From Mariniphaga sp041687215 (lineage in GTDB: Bacteria; Bacteroidota; Bacteroidia; Bacteroidales; Prolixibacteraceae), in the NCBI RefSeq assembly GCF_041687215.1, contig NZ_JAWLCI010000010.1, forward strand, positions 34,824 to 98,823: a DNA stretch of 64,000 nt, read 5' to 3'. The notes below the pieces were generated by a model that was not told where the DNA came from, ran no database searches, and saw only the letters and a list, made by a program, of their open reading frames with translations. Below are positions 49,843 through 58,666 of this stretch, one piece after another (positions within the stretch are counted from its first letter, which is position 1; each line of letters begins with the position of its first letter). A program made the position numbers and the translations under genes.

Positions 49843-51747
49843 ATGAAGACCATAATCGAACTTTTTGAAACTTCAGTTGCCAATTATCCAAACAACATTT
49901 ACCTCTGGGAAAAGAAAAAAGGAAAATTTGAAGGCACATCCTATAAAGAAACAAGGGAAAAAGTTCTGAACCTTGCAGCAGGCCTGATTGCAATAGGCAT
50001 GGAAAAAGGGGATCGTTCCGGCTTGATTTCCGATGGGAGAAATGACTGGATAATCAGCGAATTGGGAATGCTTTATGCAGGAGGGGTAAATGTTCCACTC
50101 TCTATCCGGCTTCACGAAAATGAACTGATATTCAGACTTCAGCACAGCGGAAGCAAGTACATTTTTGTTTCGGGTCCGCACGCTTCAAAAGTGGAAGCCA
50201 TTCGTGATTCATTGCCAGATCTGAAAAAAGTTATATTTCTTGATGGAAAAGAAAATCCGGGAGAAAATGATGTGAATTACCCGGAACTGATGACACTCGG
50301 AGAAGAGTATCTCAAAACTCATAAAAAAGAAGTAGAATCAGTCTGGAAAAATATTCAACCCAACGATTTGGCCAACATCAGCTACACGTCGGGTACAACT
50401 GCCGATCCAAAGGGAATAATGCTTTCGCACCTCAATTACGCAGCAAATGTAGTGCAGTCAAACACTTTAATGGAACTTCATTCCGATTGGCGTACCCTGG
50501 CCATTCTTCCGTGGGATCATGCTTTTGCCCACACCTGCTGTTTGTACGCGTTTATGTACAAAGGTGCAAGTATTGCTTCAGTAGAAGTTGGAAAAACCCC
50601 GCTGGAAACATTGAAAAATATTCCGCAGAATATAAAAGAAATAAAACCGACTCTTCTGATGAGTGTGCCGGCTTTTTCAAAAAAATTCAGACAGAATATC
50701 GAAGGGCAAATCCGCAAAAAAGGGGAAACACTTTACAAGGTTTTTCAGTTTGCCTTGAAGGTGGGATATGCACACAACGGAATGGGCCACAACCGTGGAA
50801 AAGGATGGCGTTTCTTCCTGAAACCACTTCTCTGGGTTTTCGATAAAATTTTGTTTAAAAAAATACGGGAAGGTTTTGGAGGCGAACTTAAATTTTTCAT
50901 TGGCGGTGGCGCACTGCTCGATGTGGAGTTACAAAAGTTTTTTTATGCCATTGGAATGCCGGTTTGTCAGGGTTATGGATTAACAGAAGCCGCACCGGTA
51001 ATTTCTTCCAACGCGATTCATGCTGTTAAATTTGGTTCGTCGGGTAAACTGGCCAAATATCTTGAAGTAAAAATATTAGATGAAGACGGCAATGAACTGC
51101 CAACCGGGCAAAAAGGTGAAATTGTGGTGAAAGGCGACAATGTGATGCTCGGTTACTGGAACAATCCCACTGCCACTGCCGATACCATTAAAAACGGCTG
51201 GTTGCATACCGGCGATATGGGATTCATGGATAAAGATGAATTTCTTTATGTTTTGGGAAGATTTAAAAGTCTTCTTATCGGGAACGACGGAGAAAAATAC
51301 AGTCCGGAAGGAATTGAAGAAGCCATTGTAGAACAATCGCCGTACATTCAGCAAATGATGTTGTACAACAATCAGAATCCCTACACTTCGGCCATGATAG
51401 TTCCTGATATTGATGCCATTAACCGTGAACTGAATAAACGAAATATAAAACCGGGAAGCGAAGAGGGCAACAACGAATCGTTGCAAATTCTTTTAAATGA
51501 AATACAAGATTACAAAAAAGGTGGCCAATATGAAGATATGTTTCCTGAACGCTGGTTACCGGCAACTTTTGTAGTTTTGCCCGAGGCGTTTAGCCAGGAA
51601 AACGAATTGGTTAACACCACCATGAAAATGGTTCGTGGAAAAATCTGCGAATATTTTAGTAAAGAGCTCGAATTTTTATATACTCCGCTTGCCAGAAATG
51701 TTATAAACGATGTGAACCTGGCGGCAATTAAAAAATGGAATTCATAA
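49843..51747 (+). CDS. AMP-binding long-chain acyl-CoA ligase-type enzyme
   Basis: A 634-aa adenylate-forming enzyme. The start is ATG 49843 (MKTIIELFETSVANYPN), not the TTG 45 nt earlier. Motifs: ISYTSGTTADPKGIMLSH (A3), GYGLTEAAPVISSN (A5), GWLHTGDMGFMDKDEFLYVLGR (A7), and KYSPEGIEE near the end, where the A10 Lys is less clear. It probably activates a fatty acid to acyl-CoA. It is followed 19 nt later by the GHMP kinase. Confidence 0.9.
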   Translation: MKTIIELFETSVANYPNNIYLWEKKKGKFEGTSYKETREKVLNLAAGLIAIGMEKGDRSGLISDGRNDWIISELGMLYAGGVNVPLSIRLHENELIFRLQHSGSKYIFVSGPHASKVEAIRDSLPDLKKVIFLDGKENPGENDVNYPELMTLGEEYLKTHKKEVESVWKNIQPNDLANISYTSGTTADPKGIMLSHLNYAANVVQSNTLMELHSDWRTLAILPWDHAFAHTCCLYAFMYKGASIASVEVGKTPLETLKNIPQNIKEIKPTLLMSVPAFSKKFRQNIEGQIRKKGETLYKVFQFALKVGYAHNGMGHNRGKGWRFFLKPLLWVFDKILFKKIREGFGGELKFFIGGGALLDVELQKFFYAIGMPVCQGYGLTEAAPVISSNAIHAVKFGSSGKLAKYLEVKILDEDGNELPTGQKGEIVVKGDNVMLGYWNNPTATADTIKNGWLHTGDMGFMDKDEFLYVLGRFKSLLIGNDGEKYSPEGIEEAIVEQSPYIQQMMLYNNQNPYTSAMIVPDIDAINRELNKRNIKPGSEEGNNESLQILLNEIQDYKKGGQYEDMFPERWLPATFVVLPEAFSQENELVNTTMKMVRGKICEYFSKELEFLYTPLARNVINDVNLAAIKKWNS

Positions 51748-51766
51748 TATTAAAAACCCCGGAAAA

Positions 51767-52765
51767 ATGATTATTGAAACCTTTTGTTACCCACGGGCAG
51801 CGGTTATCGGAAATCCGTCAGACGGGTATTTCGGAAAAACCATTGCCTTTCTTTTTTCAAATTTTCAGGCGAAGGTGCAGCTTTACCACACTCCAGAACT
51901 CGACATTCAGCCACAACGGCTCGACAAAACCAGTTTCAACAGCATCAAAGAAATGGTTGAAAATGTAAACAGTTCAGGGTATTACGGTGGAATCAGATTG
52001 CTAAAAGCAACCATCAAAGTTTTTTACGATTATTGCCAGGAATGTCATATTCAGCTCGACAACCGAAATTTCACCATCCGTTACGACTCCAACATTCCAT
52101 TACGGCTCGGACTGGCGGGCAGCAGCGCCATCATCACAGCTTGCATGAAAGCATTGATTTCGTTTTACGGAGTAGCCATTCCCAAACCCATTCTGGCCAA
52201 CCTGGTTTTAAGTGTTGAAGACAAAGAACTTGGCATTGCTGCCGGCCTGCAGGACCGTGTAGCGCAGGCTTACGGTCAGCCGGTTTACATGGATTTTAAC
52301 AAGGAAACGATGAAAAAACAGGGCTTTGGAAATTACGAAGTGCTCGATGCTTCACTCTTTCCAAACATGTATATCGCGTTCCGGAAAAACCTTTCTGAAG
52401 GTACCGAAGTGTTACACAATAATCTGCGGGCAAGGTTTAACATTGGCGAACAAAAGGTTCTGGATGCCATGGAAAAATGGGCTGGTTTTACCGAAAATTT
52501 TCGCGAAGCGCTAAAAATAAAAGATTGTAAAACCATGCACGAATTGATAAATGCCAATTTCGATTTGCGCCGCAGCCTGATTGCCATTACAAAAGGCAAT
52601 ATTGAAATGGTGGAATTAGCCCGCTCAGTGGGCGCATCTGCAAAATTTACCGGTTCAGGCGGTGCAATTATTGGTACTTACGAAGATGAAGATATGTACA
52701 ATAAACTGGTTAAAACCCTGGCAAAAAAAGAGATAGAAGTGATAAAACCCAATATAGTAAATTGA
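51767..52765 (+). CDS. GHMP-family sugar kinase, glucuronokinase-like
   Basis: A 332-aa kinase. IPLRLGLAGSSAIITACMKALISFYG is the GLxGSSA ATP loop, and SVGASAKFTGSGGAIIG is the C-terminal GHMP motif; the N-terminal PRAAVIGNPSDGYFGKTIAF replaces the galactose signature. This head resembles plant-type glucuronokinases. Galactokinase is already supplied by galK, and the next gene encodes a UDP-sugar pyrophosphorylase, so a role in making a sugar-1-phosphate from a free uronic acid is inferred. The order and 7-nt spacing to galU suggest co-transcription. Confidence 0.8.
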   Translation: MIIETFCYPRAAVIGNPSDGYFGKTIAFLFSNFQAKVQLYHTPELDIQPQRLDKTSFNSIKEMVENVNSSGYYGGIRLLKATIKVFYDYCQECHIQLDNRNFTIRYDSNIPLRLGLAGSSAIITACMKALISFYGVAIPKPILANLVLSVEDKELGIAAGLQDRVAQAYGQPVYMDFNKETMKKQGFGNYEVLDASLFPNMYIAFRKNLSEGTEVLHNNLRARFNIGEQKVLDAMEKWAGFTENFREALKIKDCKTMHELINANFDLRRSLIAITKGNIEMVELARSVGASAKFTGSGGAIIGTYEDEDMYNKLVKTLAKKEIEVIKPNIVN

Positions 52766-52772
52766 TTTTGAA

Positions 52773-53642
52773 ATGATTAAAAAAGCAGTAATCCCTGCCG
52801 CCGGGTGGGGAACCCGATTCTTACCCATCACCAAATCGCAACCTAAAGAGATGATCCCGATTGTGGACACACCTGTTATTCAGTATGTAGTGGAGGAAGC
52901 CGTGGCAAGCGGAATAACCGATATCCTGATGATTATCGGAAAAGGGAAACGCGCCATCGAAGAACATTTCGATCGCAGCCTGCAACTGGAAGAGTCCCTG
53001 TTAGCAAAAAAACAGTTTGATTTGTTGGAGCAAATCAAAAAAATATCGAATCTGGCCAATATCCATTTTATCTGGCAAAAAGAAATGAACGGATTGGGTG
53101 ATGCCATCCGTTATGCCCGTGATCATGTTGGCCAGGAGCCATTTGCAGTTTTGCTGGGCGATACGCTCATTGCCGGTAAAGGTGAACCTATAACCAAACA
53201 ACTTATTAATGTATATGAACGATACAAAAGTTCTGTGGTGGCGCTCGAAGAAGTTCCCATGGAGAATGTACATAAATATGGCGTAATTAAAGGTAAAAAC
53301 CTGGAAAAAAATGTGCTGATTGCTGAAGATTTTATCGAAAAACCTTCACAGGAAGAAGCGCCCTCAAACCTGGCCATTGCAAGCCGGTATATTTTTACTC
53401 CTGAAATTTTCGATTACCTGGAAAAAACCCAACCGGGCAAAAACAACGAAATACAGCTTACTGATGCCATGCGCGATATGGTTAAAAAATATGCCATGTA
53501 TGGACTAAAATTCAAAGGTACACGTTACGATATCGGCAATAAGCTCGACTTCCTGAAAACCAATATCATTTACGGACTGGAACACGAGGAAGTAGGCAAA
53601 CCTTTGCGTGAGTGGTTGAAAAAGTTTGCTGCTGATTTGTAA
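52773..53642 (+). CDS. galU: UTP-glucose-1-phosphate uridylyltransferase
   Basis: A 289-aa GalU-type pyrophosphorylase. AVIPAAGWGTRFLPITKSQPKEMIPIVDTPVIQYVVEEA is the nucleotide-binding signature, with LGDTLIAG (metal Asp region), FIEKP and GTRYDIGNKLDFL at the usual places. It makes UDP-glucose from glucose-1-phosphate, or here perhaps UDP-glucuronate from the product of the kinase 7 nt upstream. A weak hairpin (CGGGG...CCCCG, 53671-53702) after the stop could end the transcript. Confidence 0.93.
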   Translation: MIKKAVIPAAGWGTRFLPITKSQPKEMIPIVDTPVIQYVVEEAVASGITDILMIIGKGKRAIEEHFDRSLQLEESLLAKKQFDLLEQIKKISNLANIHFIWQKEMNGLGDAIRYARDHVGQEPFAVLLGDTLIAGKGEPITKQLINVYERYKSSVVALEEVPMENVHKYGVIKGKNLEKNVLIAEDFIEKPSQEEAPSNLAIASRYIFTPEIFDYLEKTQPGKNNEIQLTDAMRDMVKKYAMYGLKFKGTRYDIGNKLDFLKTNIIYGLEHEEVGKPLREWLKKFAADL

Positions 53643-54096
53643 TATCGGGGAAAAATCAATTTGAGTATTTCGGGGAAAAATAGAATTTTTAAATATACCC
53701 CGCCAAGGACTTATCAAAAACCGATAACATATTTATTTTAAAAAAGTTAACAGTCATCACAATTTAGGGTTAATGCAAAATCATCAGTATTAGAGGATAC
53801 AACTATCCATATCAACTGCAATTAAAAAATAGATAATTATTACTGAAAAGGGATAAATTTTTACACTTTTATGAGTTGCCCCGTTAACCACCGGGACCAA
53901 TTAAATGAGTAATGACGATTTTTATCACTTGTGTGGATGAATTTTTTTCCGATTTCTTAAAAATCCTAAAACATTACTTCTTCTTTCCAAAAATTCAGAA
54001 CAAATAAAATCCTGACACGTTAAAATTTTTAGATGGCTGCGTTTTTCGTATTGCTAACGTTAAAAAATTCATTAATAATTCAAAATACACACCATT
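53643..54096. other. 454-nt gene-poor region
   Basis: No ORF over 60 codons with coding-like text on either strand; a short plus-strand frame near 54033 has no homologous content. Two copies of TCGGGGAAAAAT (about 53645 and 53670) and an AT-rich upstream area with no obvious -7 box are all I see. It probably holds the promoter of the baeRF-like gene. Confidence 0.6.
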
Positions 54097-55239
54097 ATGA
54101 TTACCAAAAAAGAATTACTGGAATTAACCCAAATGCAAAATTCACCTGCAGTTTCTATTTTTATTCCAACTCACCGTGCCGGAAAAGAAACTCTCAACGG
54201 AGAAGATGCTCTGAAATTGAAAAATCAGTTAAAAGAAGTGAAGAAAAAACTGGAAAAAAGGGGAATTCATAAAAATGAAATAAATCAAATTGCCGCTCCA
54301 ATAATCAACCTGATACATGATGGTGAATTCTGGCGTCATCTGTCTGACGGTCTGGCTGTTTTCTCCACAGTGAATGATTTTAAAAAATATACAGTCCCCG
54401 TTCATTTTGAGGAATTAAATATTGTATCAAACCAAATTTATCTGAAACCATTAATACCATTGTTTAACGGAGATGGCCGTTTTTTTCTGCTTTCCCTGAA
54501 AACAGATGCTGTAAAGTTTTACGAAGGAACACGCCACAGCATTACGAAAATTGAAGTGGACGACCTGGTTCCTTCACGTCTGGAAGATGTAGTTGGATAC
54601 GATTTTGAACAAAAAAGCCTGCAATTCAGAACGCAGCAAGGCGAAGGATCGTTTCACGGCCACGCCAAAAGCGACGAAAAAGCAAAAACAGAACTGCTGC
54701 AGTACTTTCGTGCTATTGACAAAGGCTTAATGAAATTTTTGCATGACGATCAAACTCCTCCCTTTGTTTTAGCCTGCCTCGACTATTATTTTCCGATTTA
54801 CAAAGAAGCTAATTCCTATAAGAATCTTTATCCCCGGCATGTTTCCGGCAATCCTGCAGACATGGATGCCATGGAATTGCACGAAAGAACCTGGGCTCTG
54901 CTAAAATCTCATTTCAACCGGAAGCGCCAGGATAAAAAGGCACTGTTTCAGGAATTGAGTAAATCAGGGAAAACATCTACCGATCTTAATGAAATATTAA
55001 CAGCGACACAACTGGGAAAAGTAGATACCTTGTTTATAGAAAAAAACGGCGATATTACAGGCCAATACAACTTTGAAACGGGGTTGTTGACTACAGAAAA
55101 CAAAACAAACTCAACTGGAATCCCGCTTCTAAACTTTGCTGCTGTAAAAGTTTTTGAACAGGGTGGAAAAGTTTTCCTCGAAGAAAAGAAGGATTTACCC
55201 GACTCATCTTCGAAAATAAATGCAGTTTACAGGTATTAA
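54097..55239 (+). CDS. baeRF-like (bacterial/archaeal-type release factor-related) protein
   Basis: A 380-aa cytoplasmic protein. SPAVSIFIPTHRAGKETLNGEDALKLKNQL at the N-terminus, the central FFLLSLKTDAVKFYEG...HSITKIEVDDLVP, and the C-terminal KVDTLFIEKNGDITGQYN follow the layout I remember for baeRF families, which are distant relatives of eRF1/Pelota proposed to act in stress-time ribosome rescue. The GGQ-like catalytic loop is not seen. No partner genes identify the role. The assignment is by memory of text pattern and moderately certain. Confidence 0.55.
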   Translation: MITKKELLELTQMQNSPAVSIFIPTHRAGKETLNGEDALKLKNQLKEVKKKLEKRGIHKNEINQIAAPIINLIHDGEFWRHLSDGLAVFSTVNDFKKYTVPVHFEELNIVSNQIYLKPLIPLFNGDGRFFLLSLKTDAVKFYEGTRHSITKIEVDDLVPSRLEDVVGYDFEQKSLQFRTQQGEGSFHGHAKSDEKAKTELLQYFRAIDKGLMKFLHDDQTPPFVLACLDYYFPIYKEANSYKNLYPRHVSGNPADMDAMELHERTWALLKSHFNRKRQDKKALFQELSKSGKTSTDLNEILTATQLGKVDTLFIEKNGDITGQYNFETGLLTTENKTNSTGIPLLNFAAVKVFEQGGKVFLEEKKDLPDSSSKINAVYRY

Positions 55240-55273
55240 AAAAGTATATTTAAAAAATTTTAAGCCTGATAAA

Positions 55274-56188
55274 ATGAACCGGAAAAATTTCATTCAATCA
55301 ACAGTTCTCATTGCCGGAGTTTCGGCAGTTGCCAATCCGTTAGTATCGTCAGCTTTTTCGCTCAGCCAGGCGCCACAAAAATTAACCCTGAAAAAAGGGC
55401 TGGGATTTGGTATGATCGGCGAAGATTTATCACTGACTGATAAATTCAAACTGGTAAAAGATTTGGGGTTTGATGGTGTGGAACTGAACGTCCCCACCGA
55501 TCTTGACAAGTCAGAAGTTCTGAAAGCCAGCGAACTAGCAGGAATTGAAATTCCCAGCGTAGTGAACAAAGACCACTGGCAAAAACCCCTCTCCGACCCC
55601 GATCTGGAGATAAGAAAGCAATGCATCAACTCAGTTGCCCAATCGTTGCAGGAAGCCAAAGATTTTGGCGCCGATACCGTTCTTGTTGTTCCGGGAGTGG
55701 TAAACGAAATAGTGCCTTACGAGCAAGCTTATGTTACGGCCATGAATTCCATACGCGAACTCATTCCATTTGCCGAAAAAACCGGGATTCAGATTGCTTT
55801 GGAAAACGTCTGGAATAATTTTCTGATAAGTCCGGTTGAAGCCAGGCGTTTTGTAGATGAAATCAACCATCCGCTGGTGGGTTGGTATTTCGATGTGGGT
55901 AACATTTTACGCTACGGCTGGCCCGAACACTGGATTAAAACACTGAATTCCAGAATAATGAAAATTCATATAAAGGAATTTAGCCGTAAAGTGATGAATG
56001 ACGAAGGGTTAAGAAAAGGGTTTCAGGTGAACCTCTTGGAAGGCGACAGCAACTGGCCGGTTGTTATGCGGTCAGTTCGGGAAATCAACTACACAGGAGG
56101 CTGGATAATTGCCGAAGTTAGCGGCGGCGACAGAAACCGCCTGAAGGACATTTCGGAACGAATGGACAAGATTATTAGTTACGTTTGA
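55274..56188 (+). CDS. Exported sugar phosphate isomerase/epimerase-like TIM-barrel protein
   Basis: A 304-aa protein with start ATG 55274. The N-terminus NRKNFIQSTVLIAGVSAVANPLVSSA looks like a Tat/Sec signal. The AP_endonuc_2 fold is recognisable from DLGFDGVELNVP, GADTVLVVPG, GIQIALENVWNNFL (metal Glu), VGWYFDVGNILRYGWPEHWI (metal Asp/His) and MKIHIKEFSR. Relatives (hydroxypyruvate isomerase, IolI-type) act on sugars or polyols. The substrate is unknown. A strong bidirectional terminator follows. Confidence 0.82.
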   Translation: MNRKNFIQSTVLIAGVSAVANPLVSSAFSLSQAPQKLTLKKGLGFGMIGEDLSLTDKFKLVKDLGFDGVELNVPTDLDKSEVLKASELAGIEIPSVVNKDHWQKPLSDPDLEIRKQCINSVAQSLQEAKDFGADTVLVVPGVVNEIVPYEQAYVTAMNSIRELIPFAEKTGIQIALENVWNNFLISPVEARRFVDEINHPLVGWYFDVGNILRYGWPEHWIKTLNSRIMKIHIKEFSRKVMNDEGLRKGFQVNLLEGDSNWPVVMRSVREINYTGGWIIAEVSGGDRNRLKDISERMDKIISYV

Positions 56189-56218
56189 TCTTAATGATTT
56201 TTACCTAACCTTCACGCA

Positions 56219-56251
56219 CAAAAAAGGCTGTCTCTGCGAGACAGCCTTTTT
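56219..56251. terminator. Bidirectional terminator between TIM-barrel gene and tRNA-Trp
   Basis: GGCTGTCTC (56226-56234), loop TGC, GAGACAGCC (56238-56246), a 9-bp perfect stem; A5-6 to the left and TTTTTAT to the right provide U-tracts in both directions. Confidence 0.92.
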
Positions 56252-56255
56252 ATAG

Positions 56256-56328
56256 CACGGGAGGAGAGACTCGAACTCCCGACACCTGGTTTTGGAGACC
56301 AGTGCTCTACCAACTGAGCTACACCCGT
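56256..56328 (-). tRNA. tRNA-Trp (CCA)
   Basis: The minus-strand 73-nt sequence starts ACGGGTGTAGCTCAGTTGG. D-arm GCTC...GAGC, anticodon stem CTGGT/ACCAG around the loop CTCCAAA (anticodon CCA) and T-loop TTCGAGT are present. The acceptor stem ACGGGTG pairs with CTCCCGT, apart from one T-T opposition. No CCA is encoded. The 3' end lies 10 nt from the bidirectional terminator. Confidence 0.93.
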
Positions 56329-56336
56329 ATTTTTTT

Positions 56337-56377
56337 GGTGCCCTACCTCCCGAAAGTTACCGGGAGAGCTACACCCT
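56337..56377 (-). other. Partial tRNA-like duplicate with a hairpin in the D-loop
   Basis: On the minus strand the 41 nt repeat the 5' part of tRNA-Trp (GGGTGTAGCTC, 11 of 11 identical, then GGTAGGGCACC against GGTAGAGCACT). In between, the AGTT of the D-loop is replaced by TCCCGGTAACTTTCGGGA, which forms its own stem (TCCCG/CGGGA). It ends 8 nt before the true tRNA start. It is too short to be a functional tRNA. Confidence 0.6.
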
Positions 56378-56456
56378 ATTAATTTTGCGACTGCAAATAT
56401 AGCAATTCATTCCAAATTACCTATAAACCCTGAAAAGTTATCAACAGGTTTTAGCA

Positions 56457-56490
56457 AAAAAAAATCCATCAGTAAACTGATGGATTTTTT
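56457..56490 (-). terminator. Terminator of tRNA-Ser
   Basis: TCCATCAG (56465-56472), loop TAAA, CTGATGGA (56477-56484), flanked by A8 and T6. On the minus strand it lies immediately after the tRNA-Ser 3' end with a run of T. Confidence 0.85.
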
Positions 56491-56576
<86 letters not shown>

Positions 56577-56846
56577 GGGCGCGACAAAAGTAGAATAATT
56601 TTTTAATCTTGAAAAACCTATTCGTTAAAAAAATTTGGAAATGCTGAAAAAAAAGGGGGTTTAAGGTTGTTTTTTTGAAACTTATTTCTGAATTTAGCTA
56701 CAATTTTAAAAAGGTTCTCTGAAACTATTGATTTTACTGGCTTTCCCGGAATAGGTAATTTCAAAAGTCAATGGAAAAAACAAGAAATAATTATTATAAT
56801 TTGCTTATTTACAATAATTTAGTTTTTCATTTAAATTTTTTAACTT

Positions 56847-57119
56847 ATGAACAAAGCACAATTAATTGATGCAATGGCCGCTGGAGCAGGCCTGACGAAA
56901 GCTGATGCAAAAAAAGCTCTTGACGCTTTTATTAGCGCAACAACTGATGCCCTTAAGGGTGGAGACAGAGTAGCACTTATCTCTTTTGGAACTTTTTCAG
57001 TTAGTGAACGTGGTGCCCGCACCGGTAGAAATCCACAAACAGGGAAAGAAATTAAAATCCCTGCAAAAAAAGTGGTGAAATTTAAAGCAGGTGCCGATTT
57101 GGCTGATGCAGTATCCTAA
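56847..57119 (+). CDS. HU-family DNA-binding protein
   Basis: A 90-aa HU/IHF-type protein. MNKAQLIDAMAAGAGLTKADAKKALDAFISATTDALKGGDRVALISFGTFSVSERGARTGRNPQTGKEIKIPAKKVVKFKAG is a typical HU with the DNA-arm GARTGRNPQTG. It binds and bends DNA as a nucleoid protein. The upstream 270 nt contains no other gene. A U-rich terminator follows at 57148. Confidence 0.96.
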   Translation: MNKAQLIDAMAAGAGLTKADAKKALDAFISATTDALKGGDRVALISFGTFSVSERGARTGRNPQTGKEIKIPAKKVVKFKAGADLADAVS

Positions 57120-57147
57120 TCAAAAAAGGTGGATACGGAAAAAATTG

Positions 57148-57171
57148 AAGGGGAGCATTTGCTTCCCTTTT
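57148..57171 (+). terminator. Rho-independent terminator of HU
   Basis: AAGGGGAGC (57148-57156), loop ATTT, GCTTCCCTT (57161-57169), with one G-T pair, followed by a run of T. Confidence 0.85.
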
Positions 57172-57199
57172 TTTATTATTGTAGTTTATTCATTGTTCA

Positions 57200-57886
57200 A
57201 TGGAAGAAGAATTAATTAAACATTTATCAGAATTCGTTACTGAGGAAAGATTGAATTTATTTGAAAAAGTACTGGAACAAAGAACTTCTTATATTACATT
57301 AGTATTGGAAGACATTTTTCAGCCTCAAAATGCCAGTGCAGTTTTGCGTACATGCGATTGCTTTGGTATTCAGCATATACATATTATTGAAAACAGAAAT
57401 GAATTTACTATTGATCGGGAAGTAGCCATGGGAGCATCGAAATGGCTGAGTTTGCACAAATACAACCAAAAAGAACAAAACAGCCTGGAAGCTATAAAAG
57501 AATTAAAAAGAATGGGTTACCGAATAGTGGCAACTTCTCCACACATAAACGACCAGCTTTTACCCGAATTTGATTTTACACTCGGAAAAGCAGCAATTGT
57601 TTTCGGTTCAGAATTACCTGGAATTTCTGAAACAATTTTAAATGAAGCTGACGAGTATTTGAAAATTCCCATGTATGGATTTACTGAAAGTTTTAATATT
57701 TCGGTTTCGGCTGCCATAGTTTTATATCAGTTGTCGCAAAAAATACGCAATCATCCTGAAATTAACTGGAAATTGAGTAAAAACGAAAGAAACGAAATAA
57801 AATTAGCCTGGCTGCGTGCTACCATAAAACGAAGCAACTTACTTGAAAAAAATTTTTGGAAGCAACGAGGAATTAAAGAAAAATAA
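57200..57886 (+). CDS. trmH: SpoU-family tRNA (guanosine-2'-O)-methyltransferase
   Basis: A 228-aa SPOUT enzyme. DIFQPQNASAVLRTCDCFGIQHIHII is motif 1 (N and R conserved), AIVFGSELPGISETILNEAD is motif 2, and IPMYGFTESFNISVSAAIVLY is motif 3, the knotted SAM site. The TrmH type methylates G18 of tRNA; the C-terminal helices (WLRATIKRSN) fit tRNA binding. It lies 80 nt after HU and has only a terminator between them. Confidence 0.9.
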   Translation: MEEELIKHLSEFVTEERLNLFEKVLEQRTSYITLVLEDIFQPQNASAVLRTCDCFGIQHIHIIENRNEFTIDREVAMGASKWLSLHKYNQKEQNSLEAIKELKRMGYRIVATSPHINDQLLPEFDFTLGKAAIVFGSELPGISETILNEADEYLKIPMYGFTESFNISVSAAIVLYQLSQKIRNHPEINWKLSKNERNEIKLAWLRATIKRSNLLEKNFWKQRGIKEK

Positions 57887-57892
57887 TATACT

Positions 57893-58534
57893 TCAATTTT
57901 TCACCATCAAATTTTTCAATTTCGCCAACGTAATCATCTTAACACCCTTTTTTTTCCACGCATCAAAAGGTAACGGAATGTTAGGTAATTCTTTAATGGC
58001 ATCTTTTATCACATAAACCCTATTAACTTTTTTCACAAGACCTTTCACTGCTGCATCCACACAAACATTTGTAGTAACACCATAAACTATAACTGTATCA
58101 GGATTCAGTTGTTTTAAAATAGTATCTGTCATCGGATTCCCGTCAAAAACATCAAATGCATCTTTCCTTATAATAAAATTCCTGTGTTCTGCACTGCTAA
58201 AAAATTCGGGCGTAATTAAATATTCTTTATCCCAGTCGAAAATAATGGAATCCTCCGGGTCTGTTTCCCTTATATAATCTGCCCCGCGGGTGCCAGCCAT
58301 GCAATGTTCAGGAAAAGTATTTACAAAATCGGGAGATGAATCAAGTTCTGCAGAGTTTGGGTAATGATAATCTGCCGTATTCACAACCCTTATCGAATTT
58401 TCTTTAGCAAGTTCAGTCAACTCTTTCCATTGCGGACGTAATTCTTCTGCGCCCTGAACATATAATTTTCCACGTGGATAAACGAAATCAATCTGGGTGT
58501 CAACATTCCAAAATAACCAGTTTGTTAAATCCAT
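57893..58534 (-). CDS. Isochorismatase/cysteine hydrolase-family protein
   Basis: A 213-aa hydrolase: the triad is seen as Asp in WNVDTQIDFVYP, Lys in IRKDAFDVF, and Cys in VYGVTTNVCVDAAVKGL. TADYHYPNSAEL and FPEHCMAGTRGADYI match the metal/substrate region of nicotinamidase-like members. It may deamidate nicotinamide or a related amide; the substrate is not certain. ATG 58534 (preceded by agagga) is preferred to ATG 58555. It is convergent with trmH, 6 nt apart. Confidence 0.85.
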   Translation of the reverse strand: MDLTNWLFWNVDTQIDFVYPRGKLYVQGAEELRPQWKELTELAKENSIRVVNTADYHYPNSAELDSSPDFVNTFPEHCMAGTRGADYIRETDPEDSIIFDWDKEYLITPEFFSSAEHRNFIIRKDAFDVFDGNPMTDTILKQLNPDTVIVYGVTTNVCVDAAVKGLVKKVNRVYVIKDAIKELPNIPLPFDAWKKKGVKMITLAKLKNLMVKN

Positions 58535-58612
58535 TTTTCCTCTTATTAAATTCATTTAAAGATATTCATAATGAAAAGTGGTTGAAAAGAATTAGTGTTA
58601 AAAAATGATAAC

Positions 58613-58646
58613 AAAAAGCACGGAAAAAAAATCTCCCGGGCTTTTT
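58613..58646 (-). terminator. Terminator of dsbD
   Basis: AAAAAGC-A-CGG (58613-58623) pairs with CCG-G-GCTTTTT (58636-58646) across one internal mismatch; the minus strand continues with T-rich text. It is 20 nt after the dsbD stop. Confidence 0.6.
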
Positions 58647-58666
58647 ATTCAACATTATTCTATTCA

